A stretch of 64,000 bases of DNA from Desulfuromonas thiophila (GTDB lineage: Bacteria > Desulfobacterota > Desulfuromonadia > Desulfuromonadales > Desulfuromonadaceae), in assembly GCF_900101955.1 (NCBI RefSeq), contig NZ_FNAQ01000008.1:1-64000 (forward strand). Direction: 5' to 3'. Numbering within the stretch: position 1 is the stretch's first letter; each line of letters starts with the position of its first letter. Positions 49,832-58,699 of this stretch are shown here, one piece after another. The position numbers and the translations under genes were made by a program. A model generated the notes under the pieces. That model saw only the letters and a list, made by a program, of their open reading frames with translations, had not been told where the DNA came from and ran no database searches.

Positions 49832-50050
49832 GTGGCGAACAGGATTATCATCGACGAGGCCTTGTGCAAGGGCTGTGGTCTCTGTACCCTGGCCTGCCCG
49901 CTGAAACTGATTGAAATGAGCACCGAACTTAATCGTCACGGTTTTCTGCCGGCGGTGATTTCGGCCGAGAATCTGGCGCGGTGCAGCGGCTGTGCCCTGT
50001 GTGCCCAGATGTGCCCCGATGTGGCGATTACGGTCTTTCGCGGCTGCTGA
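49832..50050 (+). CDS. 2-oxoacid:ferredoxin oxidoreductase, ferredoxin (delta) subunit, 72 aa
   Basis: A small protein with two 4Fe-4S cluster motifs, CKGCGLCTLACP and CSGCALCAQMCP, both with four Cys. Length and position as first gene before the alpha, beta and gamma subunits identify it as the electron-transfer delta subunit. The GTG start at 49832 is preferred because AAAAGGAAG lies upstream; in-frame codons before it run through the promoter region. It passes electrons from the thiamine-diphosphate site to free ferredoxin. Confidence 0.93.
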   Translation: MANRIIIDEALCKGCGLCTLACPLKLIEMSTELNRHGFLPAVISAENLARCSGCALCAQMCPDVAITVFRGC

Positions 50051-50077
50051 CCGCCATCGGGCAGGAGGAAAACGACC

Positions 50078-51141
50078 ATGAGCAAGCGATTGTTTGTCAA
50101 GGGCAACGAGGCGGTGGCCATGGGTGCCCTGGCGGCTGGCTGCCGCTACTATTTTGGCTACCCCATCACGCCCCAGAGCGATATTCCCGAATATCTGTCG
50201 CGTGAATTGCCGCCGCTCGGTGGTGAGTTCATTCAGGCCGAAAGTGAAATCGCTTCCATCAACATGCTGCTGGGCGCCAGTGCCTGCGGCGCCCGCGCCA
50301 TGACCTCGTCGTCGAGTCCGGGCATCTCCCTTAAGCAGGAGGGTCTGTCATACATGGCGGGCAGCGAATGTCCGGGCCTGATCGTCAATATCAGCCGCTC
50401 GGGGCCGGGCCTTGGCGGTATCGATGCCTCCCAGGCTGACTACTTTCAGGCCACCAAGGGTGGCGGCCATGGTGGTTACCACCTGATTGTGCTGGCACCG
50501 GCCTCGGTGCAGGAGATGTACGATCTGGCATTGCTGGCTTTTGATCTGTCCGACCGTTACCGCGTGCCGGCGATGATTCTGGCTGACGCGGTTATTGGCC
50601 AGATGAAGGAGGCGCTGGTGCCGCATCCCTATGTGGCACCGGCGGATCTGCCGGCCAAGGACTGGGCCCTGACCGGGCCGGGCCGGGCCGGCGAACAGAA
50701 GATTGTCAAGTCCCTCTATCTTGGTGATGGCGAACTGGAGGCGCATAACAACCGCCTGCATGCCAAATATGCCCGGATGCAGGAATGCGAGACACGTTTC
50801 GAGGCCATTGAACTGGACGATGCCGAGCTGGTGGTGACGGCCTACGGCAGCACGGCGCGCATTGCCCACACGGCGGTGCGGCTGGCGCGGCAGCAGGGCA
50901 TCCGGGTGGGGCTGCTGCGGCCCATTACCCTGTTTCCGTTCCCGACGGCCGCCTATCGCCAGTACGGCACCGGCCGCAAACTGCTCTGTTTTGAACTGAA
51001 CAATGGCCAGATGGTCGAGGATGTGCGGCTGGCCGTGCCGGGCAGCGAGGTGGTTTTCTATGGCCGACCGCCGGGGGCGGGTTCGCTGCCGACACCGGAG
51101 GAGTTCTTGCAACAGATTGTGGCCCTGGCGGGAGGACGCTG

Positions 51142-51142
<1 letters not shown>
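50078..51142 (+). CDS. vorB: 2-oxoacid:ferredoxin oxidoreductase alpha subunit (VorB/KorA-type), 354 aa
   Basis: The sequence begins with [20 protein letters not shown] and YPITPQSDI, and continues with [20 protein letters not shown] (20 residues), a [14 protein letters not shown] region and [20 protein letters not shown] (20 residues). This pattern is typical of the alpha chain of the four-subunit 2-ketoisovalerate or 2-oxoglutarate oxidoreductases. These enzymes interconvert 2-oxoacid plus CoA and acyl-CoA plus CO2 with ferredoxin. Choosing between VorB (branched 2-oxoacids) and KorA (2-oxoglutarate) is not secure. In a bacterium with a ferredoxin-linked TCA cycle, 2-oxoglutarate is plausible. 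The stop overlaps the beta-subunit start. Confidence 0.88.
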
Positions 51143-51897
<755 letters not shown>

Positions 51898-51914
51898 GGC
51901 GCGGGGGTATGACG

Positions 51915-52466
51915 ATGAATCACGATGTGTATATGGCCGGTTTTGGTGGACAGGGAATTCTGCTGATCGGCAATCTGCTGGCCTACGCCTGTATTCTTGA
52001 GGGCAACAACGCCTCTTATTTTCCCGCCTACGGGGTCGAAAAGCGCGGTGGTGCCGCCACCTGCACCGTGGTGATGGCCGATGGCGCTGTGGGTTCACCG
52101 GTGGTGGGCCAGCCCGAGGCGGCGCTGTTGCTCAATGAACTGTCGATGGAGAAGTATTACGACCGGGTGCGTCCCGGCGGCGCCGCTTTTCTCAACAGTT
52201 CCCTGATCAGCGACCCGCGCCGGCGGGCCGAGATCACCACCGTGGCCCTGCCGGCCAACGAGATGGCCCTGCAACTGGGTAACGCCCGGCTGGTCAACAT
52301 GGTCATGCTTGGCGCCTATATCGCCCACAGTCCGGTGGTGTCCTGGCAGGCGTTGCACGAAGCCCTGACCTATGTGCTGCCCGAGCGCAATCACCGTTTT
52401 CTGCCACTGAACCATCAGGCCTTGCAGGCCGGTGCCGACGCCTGCCGCCAGGCTCTGGGGGCTTAA
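51915..52466 (+). CDS. 2-oxoacid:ferredoxin oxidoreductase gamma subunit, 183 aa
   Basis: The protein opens with the GFGGQGILLIGNLLAYA motif and has YGVEKRGGAATCTV, where the VEKRGG block is diagnostic of gamma subunits of 2-oxoacid:acceptor oxidoreductases. It is the last gene of the four-gene operon (delta-alpha-beta-gamma). The ATG at 51915 is given because GGGGG lies at a normal distance; an ATG at 51909 would add two residues and sit too close to it. Confidence 0.9.
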   Translation: MNHDVYMAGFGGQGILLIGNLLAYACILEGNNASYFPAYGVEKRGGAATCTVVMADGAVGSPVVGQPEAALLLNELSMEKYYDRVRPGGAAFLNSSLISDPRRRAEITTVALPANEMALQLGNARLVNMVMLGAYIAHSPVVSWQALHEALTYVLPERNHRFLPLNHQALQAGADACRQALGA

Positions 52467-52475
52467 GCCGACGGC

Positions 52476-52901
52476 ATGGGCACACCGCAGGTTGAATTCA
52501 TCCGGCTGCAGAAACCGGAGAAGGCGCGTTATCTGTGCCAGCTGGCCGAGGAACTGCTGCAGCAGCGCCAGCGGGTGCTGATGCTGGTGGAGGACGATGA
52601 ACAGGCCCTGGCTCTTGACCGTTTTTTGTGGACCTGGAACAAGGGCTCTTTTCTGCCGCATGCCTGGGACAATGGCGCGGTAGAATGTCACGACGAACCC
52701 ATCTGTATCTGCAGTCAGCCACGTAATGGCAACGGTGCCCGCGTGTTGCTGGCGGCGGCACCGGCGCCGCTGGCGTTCAGCCGCACCTTCAGCCGGGTGA
52801 TCGACTTTGCCGAAACCTATGATCCTCAACGGCTGCAGGCGGCGCGTGAGCGCTTTGCCCGGTGGCGGGAGTTGGGCTGTGCCCCCCGTATGCGTGAATG
52901 A
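52476..52901 (+). CDS. holC: DNA polymerase III chi subunit, 141 aa
   Basis: The sequence fits HolC along its length: VEFIRLQKPEKARYLCQLAE at the start, QRVLMLVEDDEQALALDRFL in the middle, then WTWNKGSFLPHAW, where the W-x-x-x-x-x-F-x-P-H motif is highly characteristic, and ending with ARERFARWRELG. Chi links the clamp loader (through psi) to single-strand-binding protein. No psi gene is adjacent. It directly follows the oxidoreductase operon and overlaps the next gene by 23 bp. Confidence 0.9.
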   Translation: MGTPQVEFIRLQKPEKARYLCQLAEELLQQRQRVLMLVEDDEQALALDRFLWTWNKGSFLPHAWDNGAVECHDEPICICSQPRNGNGARVLLAAAPAPLAFSRTFSRVIDFAETYDPQRLQAARERFARWRELGCAPRMRE

Positions 52902-53643
52902 GGGTGGGCCGGCCAGCCGCATCCGCGTTGATGGTCGGCTGCGGCTGGAACAGGAGGCCGCAGTGGGCGCCAGCGGCTGTGAGGCGTTGCGGCGCTGGCA
53001 GGCGCGTTGTGGTGAAATCCTGACGGTGACCGACGCCGATCAGCGCTGCTATCGCGCCCGCCTGATCTGCTGGCAGCAGGACGAGGCCCGACTGGTGCCC
53101 TTTGAATTGCTGGCCGAACCGGAATCGCCTGTGGATATCTGGGTTTATCAGGCGCTGCCGGAAAAAGAGCGCTTTGAATGGATTTTGCAGAAGCTCACCG
53201 AAATCGGCGTGCAGCGCGTGGTGCCCTTTGTCAGTGCCCGCTCGACCACGCTGGCGCAGCGTGACGCGCCACAGCCCAAATCGCATCGCTGGCCGGAGGT
53301 CGTCCGACGGGCGGCGCGCCAGTGCCGGCGGGCACAGTTGCCGCAGCTGACCGCAGTGGTGGACTGGCCGACGCTGTTGGCCGATCTGGCGCTGGCCGAT
53401 GTCAAGTTGCTGCTGGCTGAAAAGGGGCCACGCTGGAGCCTGGCCGAGGGTCTGGGGCGCCAGCGGCCGCAGCAGGTGGCTGTGATTGTCGGGCCGGAAG
53501 GTGGCTTTACCGATGAGGAAATCGCGGCGGCCCAGGCTGCCGGTGCCGTGCCGCTGATGCTGGGGCCGCGGCTGTTGCGCACCGAAACCGCCGCCCTGGT
53601 GGCGGCAGCTCTGGTGCAGGGACGGGTAGGGGACTATGTCTGA
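52879..53643 (+). CDS. rsmE: 16S rRNA (uracil1498-N3)-methyltransferase RsmE, 254 aa
   Basis: An N-terminal PUA-like part is followed by a SPOUT methyltransferase domain: QALPEKERFEWILQKLTEIG (20 residues), VVPFVSARST, RWPEVVRRAARQCRRAQLP, then the knot region VIVGPEGGFTDEE and LGPRLLRTETAALVA. These are standard RsmE signatures. A GTG start at 52879 is chosen because GGGAG lies seven bases upstream; it overlaps the end of holC. The enzyme methylates U1498 at N3 in the decoding region of 16S rRNA. Its end overlaps the next methyltransferase gene. Confidence 0.92.
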   Translation: MPPVCVNEGGPASRIRVDGRLRLEQEAAVGASGCEALRRWQARCGEILTVTDADQRCYRARLICWQQDEARLVPFELLAEPESPVDIWVYQALPEKERFEWILQKLTEIGVQRVVPFVSARSTTLAQRDAPQPKSHRWPEVVRRAARQCRRAQLPQLTAVVDWPTLLADLALADVKLLLAEKGPRWSLAEGLGRQRPQQVAVIVGPEGGFTDEEIAAAQAAGAVPLMLGPRLLRTETAALVAAALVQGRVGDYV

Positions 53644-54421
53644 TCTGGCGGGTCCGGTGGTGGCGCCGCTGCCGCTGGTGGTGGTGCTGGTCGAACCGCA
53701 GGGACCGCTCAACATCGGCTCGATTTGCCGGGCGATGGGCAATTTCGGTTTTCAGGATCTGCGTCTGGTGCGGCCGCAGACCGATCATCTGGGCGAGCAG
53801 GCACGCCTGATGGCGGTCAAGGCGGCGCCGCTGCTGGAGCGGGCGCGCGTCTGCACCAGTCTGGCCGAGGCGCTGGCCGATTGTCATTATGCCATTGGCA
53901 CCACGCGTCGTTTTGGCCGCTATCGCGAGGATTTCATTCACCCGCGGGATGCGGCCGGCCAGCTGGTCGAGCTGGGTGCGGTGGCGCCGGTAGCGCTGGT
54001 GTTCGGCCGCGAGGATCGCGGGCTGCTGACCGAGGAACTCGATCTGTGTCAGCGCCTGCTGACCATTCCGACCCGCGATGCCCTGCCATCGATGAATCTG
54101 GCTCAGGCGGTGTCTCTTTGTCTCTATGAGGTGTCCTGTGCCCAGCACGCGGCCGCTGCTGCCCCGGCCGGTGGTCGCAAGCTGGCTGGCAGTGACCAGG
54201 TCGAGGCCATGTTTGACCACATGCGCCGCAGTCTGCTGGCCATCGGCTATCTCGATCCGCAGAACCCCGATCATATCCTGCGGGGCTATCGCCGGATGCT
54301 GGGCCGCAGTGGCCTGTCGCCGCGTGATGTGCGCATTTTGCAGGGCCTGTGGAGCAAGCTGGATTGGCTGGCCGGCCAGGCCGGTCTGGCACCGGCCGAC
54401 ACGGAGGAGAACAATACATGA
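53636..54421 (+). CDS. TrmJ-like SPOUT RNA 2'-O-methyltransferase, 261 aa
   Basis: A SpoU/TrmH-fold enzyme with the motifs VLVEPQGPLNIGSICRAMGN (20 residues), ALVFGREDRGL and the knot loop IPTRDALPSMNLAQAVSLCL (20 residues). The C-terminal extension (about 165-250) with LLAIGYLDP and RRMLGRSGLSPRDVRIL is typical of TrmJ, which methylates the ribose at position 32 of tRNAs. It overlaps rsmE by 8 bp and the small downstream gene by 4 bp. Confidence 0.88.
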   Translation: MSDLAGPVVAPLPLVVVLVEPQGPLNIGSICRAMGNFGFQDLRLVRPQTDHLGEQARLMAVKAAPLLERARVCTSLAEALADCHYAIGTTRRFGRYREDFIHPRDAAGQLVELGAVAPVALVFGREDRGLLTEELDLCQRLLTIPTRDALPSMNLAQAVSLCLYEVSCAQHAAAAAPAGGRKLAGSDQVEAMFDHMRRSLLAIGYLDPQNPDHILRGYRRMLGRSGLSPRDVRILQGLWSKLDWLAGQAGLAPADTEENNT

Positions 54422-54783
54422 TGCCTGCGCAAGCGGAAATGCCCGGTGCCCCGGCCTCGCGCCCGACAAAGCCGCTGTTGGTGACGCAACAGCTGGAGAA
54501 CGGTCTGCAACTGGAGTTCGAGGACCTCAGCAACCGTTACTACGGTGATTATCACCGGGTCTGTATCTCGATCTACTGTCGGCTGGCCGAAGACGGCTAC
54601 CAGGAGCGTTACCTGTTTACCAGCCTGGAGAAGATGGCCGTGGCCGGGGGGGAGCTGGCTGCGGTCAAGCAGCAGCTGATGGAGCAGTTTGACCAGCGTC
54701 AGCGGTCCTATCTGGCCCGGCCGGATTTCCCACGTCGTTTTCTGACCGCTCGCCGACTGGCCGGCGCCCGGCGCGGTTACTGA
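54418..54783 (+). CDS. Conserved-looking small protein of unknown function, 121 aa
   Basis: After a disordered N-terminus (1-22), residues 23-110 look like a compact alpha/beta domain: LENGLQLEFEDLSNRYYGD, a RVCISIYCRLAE strand, a long helix through ELAAVKQQLMEQFDQRQRSY and an Arg-rich end. I do not recognise it. The start overlaps the trmJ-like stop (ATGA) and it is followed by an RNA methyltransferase gene 3 bp later. A role connected with RNA modification or translation is therefore possible by context only. No signal or membrane segment is present. Confidence 0.7.
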   Translation: MMPAQAEMPGAPASRPTKPLLVTQQLENGLQLEFEDLSNRYYGDYHRVCISIYCRLAEDGYQERYLFTSLEKMAVAGGELAAVKQQLMEQFDQRQRSYLARPDFPRRFLTARRLAGARRGY

Positions 54784-54786
54784 CGG

Positions 54787-56115
54787 ATGACGATGGCGTC
54801 CGACTGTCCGGCCGAGCAGCTGGTCGAGATCCGCAGTCTGGCCCAGGGGGGCCACGGGGTGGCGACCAGTGCTGATGGCCGCACCCTGTTCGTGCCGGGA
54901 ACGGTGCCGGGCGATCGCCTGCGCTGCCGGATTACCGAGGTTCGGCGCCGCTATCTGCGCGGTCAGCTGGTCGAACTGGTGCAATCTGGCCCCGAACGGA
55001 TTGTGCCGCAGTGCCGTCATTTCGGTGATTGTGGTGGCTGCGACTGGCAAATGCTGGCTTATGCCGACCAGTGCCGTTACAAACAGCAGTTGTTGCAGCA
55101 GACCTGCGCCCACCGGCTGGGCGCGGCGGTGGCCGAGTGCCTTGAACCGTTGCTGGCCAGCGAAACGGCCTTTGGCTACCGTAGTCGCGCCCAGCTCAAG
55201 GCCCATGCTGCCGGTGGCGCCTTTGCCCTGGGGTTTTACCGGCGCGGCAGCCACTTTGTGGTCGATGTCCAGGACTGCCCCCTGCTGGCCGCGCCCTTGC
55301 GGGCGCTGTTGGCTCCCCTGCGGCAGCTGTTCGCCGGCACTTCCTATGCCGCCTGGGTGCCGCAGATCGATGTGGCGACCGACGATGCTGGTGCCATACG
55401 TCTGCTGGTTCATTATCGGGGTGAGGATCTGGCCGCTTTTTGCCGCTGGCTGCAGCCGCGCCTTGCGGCTCTGGCGGTTGCCGGACCTCTGGCGGTGCTG
55501 GTGCAGGCCGGTCGCAAGGCACGGATTCGCTTGCTGTGCGGCGAACCGCAGCTGCGCATCCGGGTGGATGAGCCGCCTTTGTGGCTGGCCTATGGACCCG
55601 GCGGATTCGCCCAGGTGCATCTGGCGCAGAACCGTGCCCTGGTGGCGCGGCTGCTTGACTGGGCGGCGGTTCAGCCCAGCGACCAGGTGCTCGATCTGTA
55701 CTGCGGCATGGGCAATTTCACCCTGCCGCTGGCGCGGCGTGCCGCCCGGGTCACGGGCGTGGAGGACTATGCTCCGTCCATTGAAGCGGCGCGCGCCAAT
55801 GCCCGTGAAACCGGCCTGGCGGCGCGTACCGTTTTCGAGGTGGCGGCCACGGCGGACTGTCTGTCCCGTCTGACCGCGGCGCCCGATCTGGTGGTGCTCG
55901 ATCCGCCGCGTAGCGGCGCCTATGAGGCCGTCGCCGGGTTGGTGCGGTTGCGCCCGTCCCGTCTGGTGTATGTTTCCTGTGATCCGCAGACCCTGCTGCG
56001 CGATCTGGTGCCACTGTTGGGGCAGGGTTACGATCTGCTTCGGTTGGGGGCTCTCGATCTGTTTCCCCAGACTCACCACACCGAGGTGGTGGCGTTGCTG
56101 CAGGCCCGCGGCTAG
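54787..56115 (+). CDS. rlmD: 23S rRNA (uracil1939-C5)-methyltransferase RlmD-like, 442 aa
   Basis: An N-terminal TRAM-like domain (1-65) is followed by the iron-sulfur Cys cluster of RumA/RlmD proteins (C-x5-C-x2-C in CRHFGDCGGC, with a later Cys in VQDCPLL). The class I methyltransferase core has LDLYCGMGNFTLPLARRA, the VLDPPRSG motif and the catalytic Cys in YVSCDPQTLLRDL. It makes 5-methyluridine in 23S rRNA; other RlmD/RlmCD paralogues modify U747. The ATG at 54787 or 54793 is possible. It ends the methyltransferase run. Confidence 0.9.
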   Translation: MTMASDCPAEQLVEIRSLAQGGHGVATSADGRTLFVPGTVPGDRLRCRITEVRRRYLRGQLVELVQSGPERIVPQCRHFGDCGGCDWQMLAYADQCRYKQQLLQQTCAHRLGAAVAECLEPLLASETAFGYRSRAQLKAHAAGGAFALGFYRRGSHFVVDVQDCPLLAAPLRALLAPLRQLFAGTSYAAWVPQIDVATDDAGAIRLLVHYRGEDLAAFCRWLQPRLAALAVAGPLAVLVQAGRKARIRLLCGEPQLRIRVDEPPLWLAYGPGGFAQVHLAQNRALVARLLDWAAVQPSDQVLDLYCGMGNFTLPLARRAARVTGVEDYAPSIEAARANARETGLAARTVFEVAATADCLSRLTAAPDLVVLDPPRSGAYEAVAGLVRLRPSRLVYVSCDPQTLLRDLVPLLGQGYDLLRLGALDLFPQTHHTEVVALLQARG

Positions 56116-56168
56116 GTGATTGAAGCCCGCTCTGACGGGTTCTGAGGGGCGGCCAGACGCTTTTATCC

Positions 56169-56197
56169 TTGCTTTTGGTGCTTCTCCGTGCTAGAAG
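56169..56197 (+). promoter_or_regulatory. Possible promoter of the rimP-nusA-infB operon
   Basis: TTGCTT (56169-56174) and TAGAAG (56192-56197, four of six -10 matches) are 17 bp apart and lie between rlmD and the leader hairpin. This places initiation near 56204. Confidence 0.35.
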
Positions 56198-56227
56198 ATC
56201 AAGGTTAAATCTTTTCATGTGAATGAG

Positions 56228-56253
56228 AAGTGAGCCTGTCGCTCACTTTTTTT
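56228..56253 (+). terminator. Leader hairpin with T-run before rimP (terminator or attenuator)
   Basis: AAGTGAGC and GCTCACTT form a perfect 8-bp stem with a five-base loop, followed directly by seven T. It lies 26 bp before the rimP ATG. It may terminate rlmD transcripts or, if the promoter at 56169-56197 is real, attenuate the nusA operon. Confidence 0.75.
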
Positions 56254-56278
56254 ATTTGACGAGGCGGACAGACGGGCA

Positions 56279-56773
56279 ATGCTGAAGGATCGCGCAACAC
56301 TGTTGGAACGGGTGCGGCAACTGGCGCAGCCGGTGCTGGAACAAAACGGGCTGGAACTGGTCGACAGTGAACTGGTGCAGCAGGGCCGTTCCTGGTTTTT
56401 GCGACTGTTCATCGACAAGGCCGGTGGCGTGACGCTGGACGATTGCGCCGATTTCAGTCGCGAACTCGACACCCTGCTTGATGTTGAGGAGGTGCTGAGT
56501 GTGGCCTACCGGCTGGAGGTGTCGTCGCCGGGGCTCGATCGGCCGTTGAAGCGGCCACAGGATTTCGAACGGTTTCGCGGCGAGCCGGTGCGGCTGAAAA
56601 CCCACCAGCTGCTTGATCCCGATGGGCGCGGTCATCAACGCAAGACTTTCAGCGGAATTCTGCTTGGTCTGGAGGATGGCTTGGTGCGGGTGCAGCAAAC
56701 CGATCGCAAGGGCGGTGTTGTGGCCCTGCCGCTGGCCGATATCGAAAAGATTCACCTCGACCCGCAGTTTTGA
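56279..56773 (+). CDS. rimP: Ribosome maturation factor RimP, 164 aa
   Basis: The family pattern is clear: LAQPVLEQNGLELVDSEL, WFLRLFIDKAGGVTLDDCAD (20 residues), SRELDTLLD, then YRLEVSSPGLDRPLKRPQDF (20 residues) and an SH3-like end with LADIEKIHL. RimP acts in 30S subunit assembly in the cytosol. It is the first gene of the classical rimP-nusA-ylxR-infB-rbfA-truB arrangement. Confidence 0.96.
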   Translation: MLKDRATLLERVRQLAQPVLEQNGLELVDSELVQQGRSWFLRLFIDKAGGVTLDDCADFSRELDTLLDVEEVLSVAYRLEVSSPGLDRPLKRPQDFERFRGEPVRLKTHQLLDPDGRGHQRKTFSGILLGLEDGLVRVQQTDRKGGVVALPLADIEKIHLDPQF

Positions 56774-56905
56774 CGTTGTCGCATTCGCGGCAGCGCCGCA
56801 GTTTTCCGAACAACCCAAGAGTATGGACAAGCGCCGGCCTTTTAGCCGGACGCGATCGTTGCAGGGGCTGGTCAGATCCGGCCCTGCCGGACAGGAGAAA
56901 AACCC

Positions 56906-58081
56906 ATGGTTGTCAATCTCAACCACGTCATTGATCAGGTCGTCAAGGACAAGGGCGTCGATCGCGCCGTCCTGGTCGAGGCCCTGGAGTCGGCGGTGTT
57001 GTCGGCCGCCAACAAAAAATACCGCAATACCCGAGATCTTGAAGCGCACTACAATAATGAGCGTGGTGAGGTCGAGCTGTTTGAATTTGTCACCGTGGTT
57101 GACGAGGTTCAGGATTCCTACAAGGAGATCGATCTGCAGGAGGCCCGCGAGATTGATCCCGAGGTGCAGGCTGGGGATTCTCTCGGTATGAAAATGGAGG
57201 ATTCCGGCAACTTCAGCCGCATCGCGGCCCAGACGGCCAAACAGGTGATCATTCAGAAGGTGCGCGAAGCCGAGCGCGAGGGCATCTTTAACGAATTCAA
57301 GGATCGCGTCGGCGAGCTGGTCAATGGTATTGTGCGGCGCTACGAGCGCGGCGATCTGATTGTTGATCTCGGCCGGGCCGAAGCGCTGCTGCCGCATCGC
57401 GAGCAGGTGCCGCGCGAGAATTATCGTCAGAGCGACCGGGTGCGCGCCTATATTGCCGAGGTCCGTATGTCGCCCAAGGGGCCGCAGATTATTTTGTCGC
57501 GCACCCATCCCAATCTGGTGATTGAGCTGTTCCGCACCGAGGTGCCTGAGATTGCCGAGGGGATTGTTGATATCGTGTCCTGCTCGCGTGAGCCCGGCAG
57601 CCGTGCCAAGATTGCTGTGGTGTCTCATGACCCCGATGTTGATCCGGTGGGCGCCTGCGTTGGCATGCGCGGCGCGCGGGTGCAGAATGTGGTGTCCGAG
57701 CTGCGGGGCGAGAAGATCGATATCATTCCCTGGACACCGGATATGGCCCGTTTTGCCTGCGCCGCCCTGGCGCCGGCGGATGTCTCACGGGTTTATGTCG
57801 ACAATGAGAATCAGGCCATGGAGATTATTGTGCCCGATGATCAGTTGTCCCTGGCTATTGGCAAGAAAGGCCAGAACGTGCGGTTGGCCGCACGGTTGAT
57901 CGGCTGGAAGATCGATATCAAGAGTGAGTCCCGTGCCGCCGAGATTGAGCAGGAGGCCCTGCGCGCCACCGAGGAAGAAGTGGATGAGGTGGTCAGCGAG
58001 GATGCCACTGCGGCGGAGACTGATTCCGCGCCGCAGGACGAGCTGGCCGGGCCGGAGGATACGGAACCGCACAACGCCTGA
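56906..58081 (+). CDS. nusA: Transcription termination/antitermination factor NusA, 391 aa
   Basis: N-terminal RNA-polymerase-binding domain (1-125: VLVEALESAVLSAANKKY), S1 domain (about 135-200: GIVRRYERGDLIVDLGRAEA, 20 residues), KH1 and KH2 (about 205-345: GAVG-type loop CVGMRGARVQNVVSELRGEK, 20 residues, and LAIGKKGQNVRLAARLIGWK, 20 residues). An acidic tail (345-391) replaces the C-terminal acidic repeats of E. coli NusA, as is usual outside gammaproteobacteria. It follows rimP after 132 bp; AGGAG precedes the ATG. Confidence 0.96.
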   Translation: MVVNLNHVIDQVVKDKGVDRAVLVEALESAVLSAANKKYRNTRDLEAHYNNERGEVELFEFVTVVDEVQDSYKEIDLQEAREIDPEVQAGDSLGMKMEDSGNFSRIAAQTAKQVIIQKVREAEREGIFNEFKDRVGELVNGIVRRYERGDLIVDLGRAEALLPHREQVPRENYRQSDRVRAYIAEVRMSPKGPQIILSRTHPNLVIELFRTEVPEIAEGIVDIVSCSREPGSRAKIAVVSHDPDVDPVGACVGMRGARVQNVVSELRGEKIDIIPWTPDMARFACAALAPADVSRVYVDNENQAMEIIVPDDQLSLAIGKKGQNVRLAARLIGWKIDIKSESRAAEIEQEALRATEEEVDEVVSEDATAAETDSAPQDELAGPEDTEPHNA

Positions 58082-58087
58082 GGTTGA

Positions 58088-58699
58088 ATGTCACGTCCCC
58101 ATGAAGACCCGGCCGGGCGCGGTCCCCGGCGAAGCTGTATCGCGTGTCGCCAGAGCCTGCCGCAGGGGCAGCTGATCCGGTTTGTTTGTGCGCCGGATGG
58201 TGCGTTGCTGGTCGATTATGGCCATCGCCTGCCTGGCCGGGGCGCCTATGTCTGTCTGAAGCCCGACTGTCTGCGCCAGGCGCTGCGGCGCAATGCCTTC
58301 AGCCGGGCGCTGCGTCAGCCCTGTCGTCAGCCCGATGAGGCCCAGTTGTTGGCGCAGTTGCAGCAAGCCTGCCGCCAGCGGATTCTGAATTTGCTGGGCA
58401 TGGCGCGTAAGGCCGGTTTGCTCTGTGGCGGTCAGCAGGCCGTCAGTCAGTCCCTGCAGCGACCGCATGAGATTGCTCTGGTGCTGGTGGCGACGGACAT
58501 GTCGGCTCCGCTGGCGGCGCGGTTACGACAGCGACTGGATCAGCTGGGGCTGCCGTACCAGACGCTGTTCGACCGGCAGCAGCTGGCCGAGGCGCTGGGT
58601 ACGGCGCTGCGCAGCACGCTGGTGATAAAGAAAAGTTCACTTGCACAGACGCTGCAATTCGAGTTAGGACGCTACAGGGAAGTAATGGGGGAAGTCTGA
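58088..58699 (+). CDS. YlxR (DUF448) - L7Ae/L30e fusion RNA-binding protein, 203 aa
   Basis: Residues 10-90 are a YlxR domain with [14 protein letters not shown] and the GRGAYVC segment. Residues 98-195 resemble an L7Ae/L30e (YlxQ) domain with [28 protein letters not shown] and [11 protein letters not shown]. In Bacillus ylxR and ylxQ are separate genes in the same position; here they are one polypeptide. Both are thought to bind RNA or assist translation. The stop overlaps the infB start. Confidence 0.92.
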   Translation: MSRPHEDPAGRGPRRSCIACRQSLPQGQLIRFVCAPDGALLVDYGHRLPGRGAYVCLKPDCLRQALRRNAFSRALRQPCRQPDEAQLLAQLQQACRQRILNLLGMARKAGLLCGGQQAVSQSLQRPHEIALVLVATDMSAPLAARLRQRLDQLGLPYQTLFDRQQLAEALGTALRSTLVIKKSSLAQTLQFELGRYREVMGEV

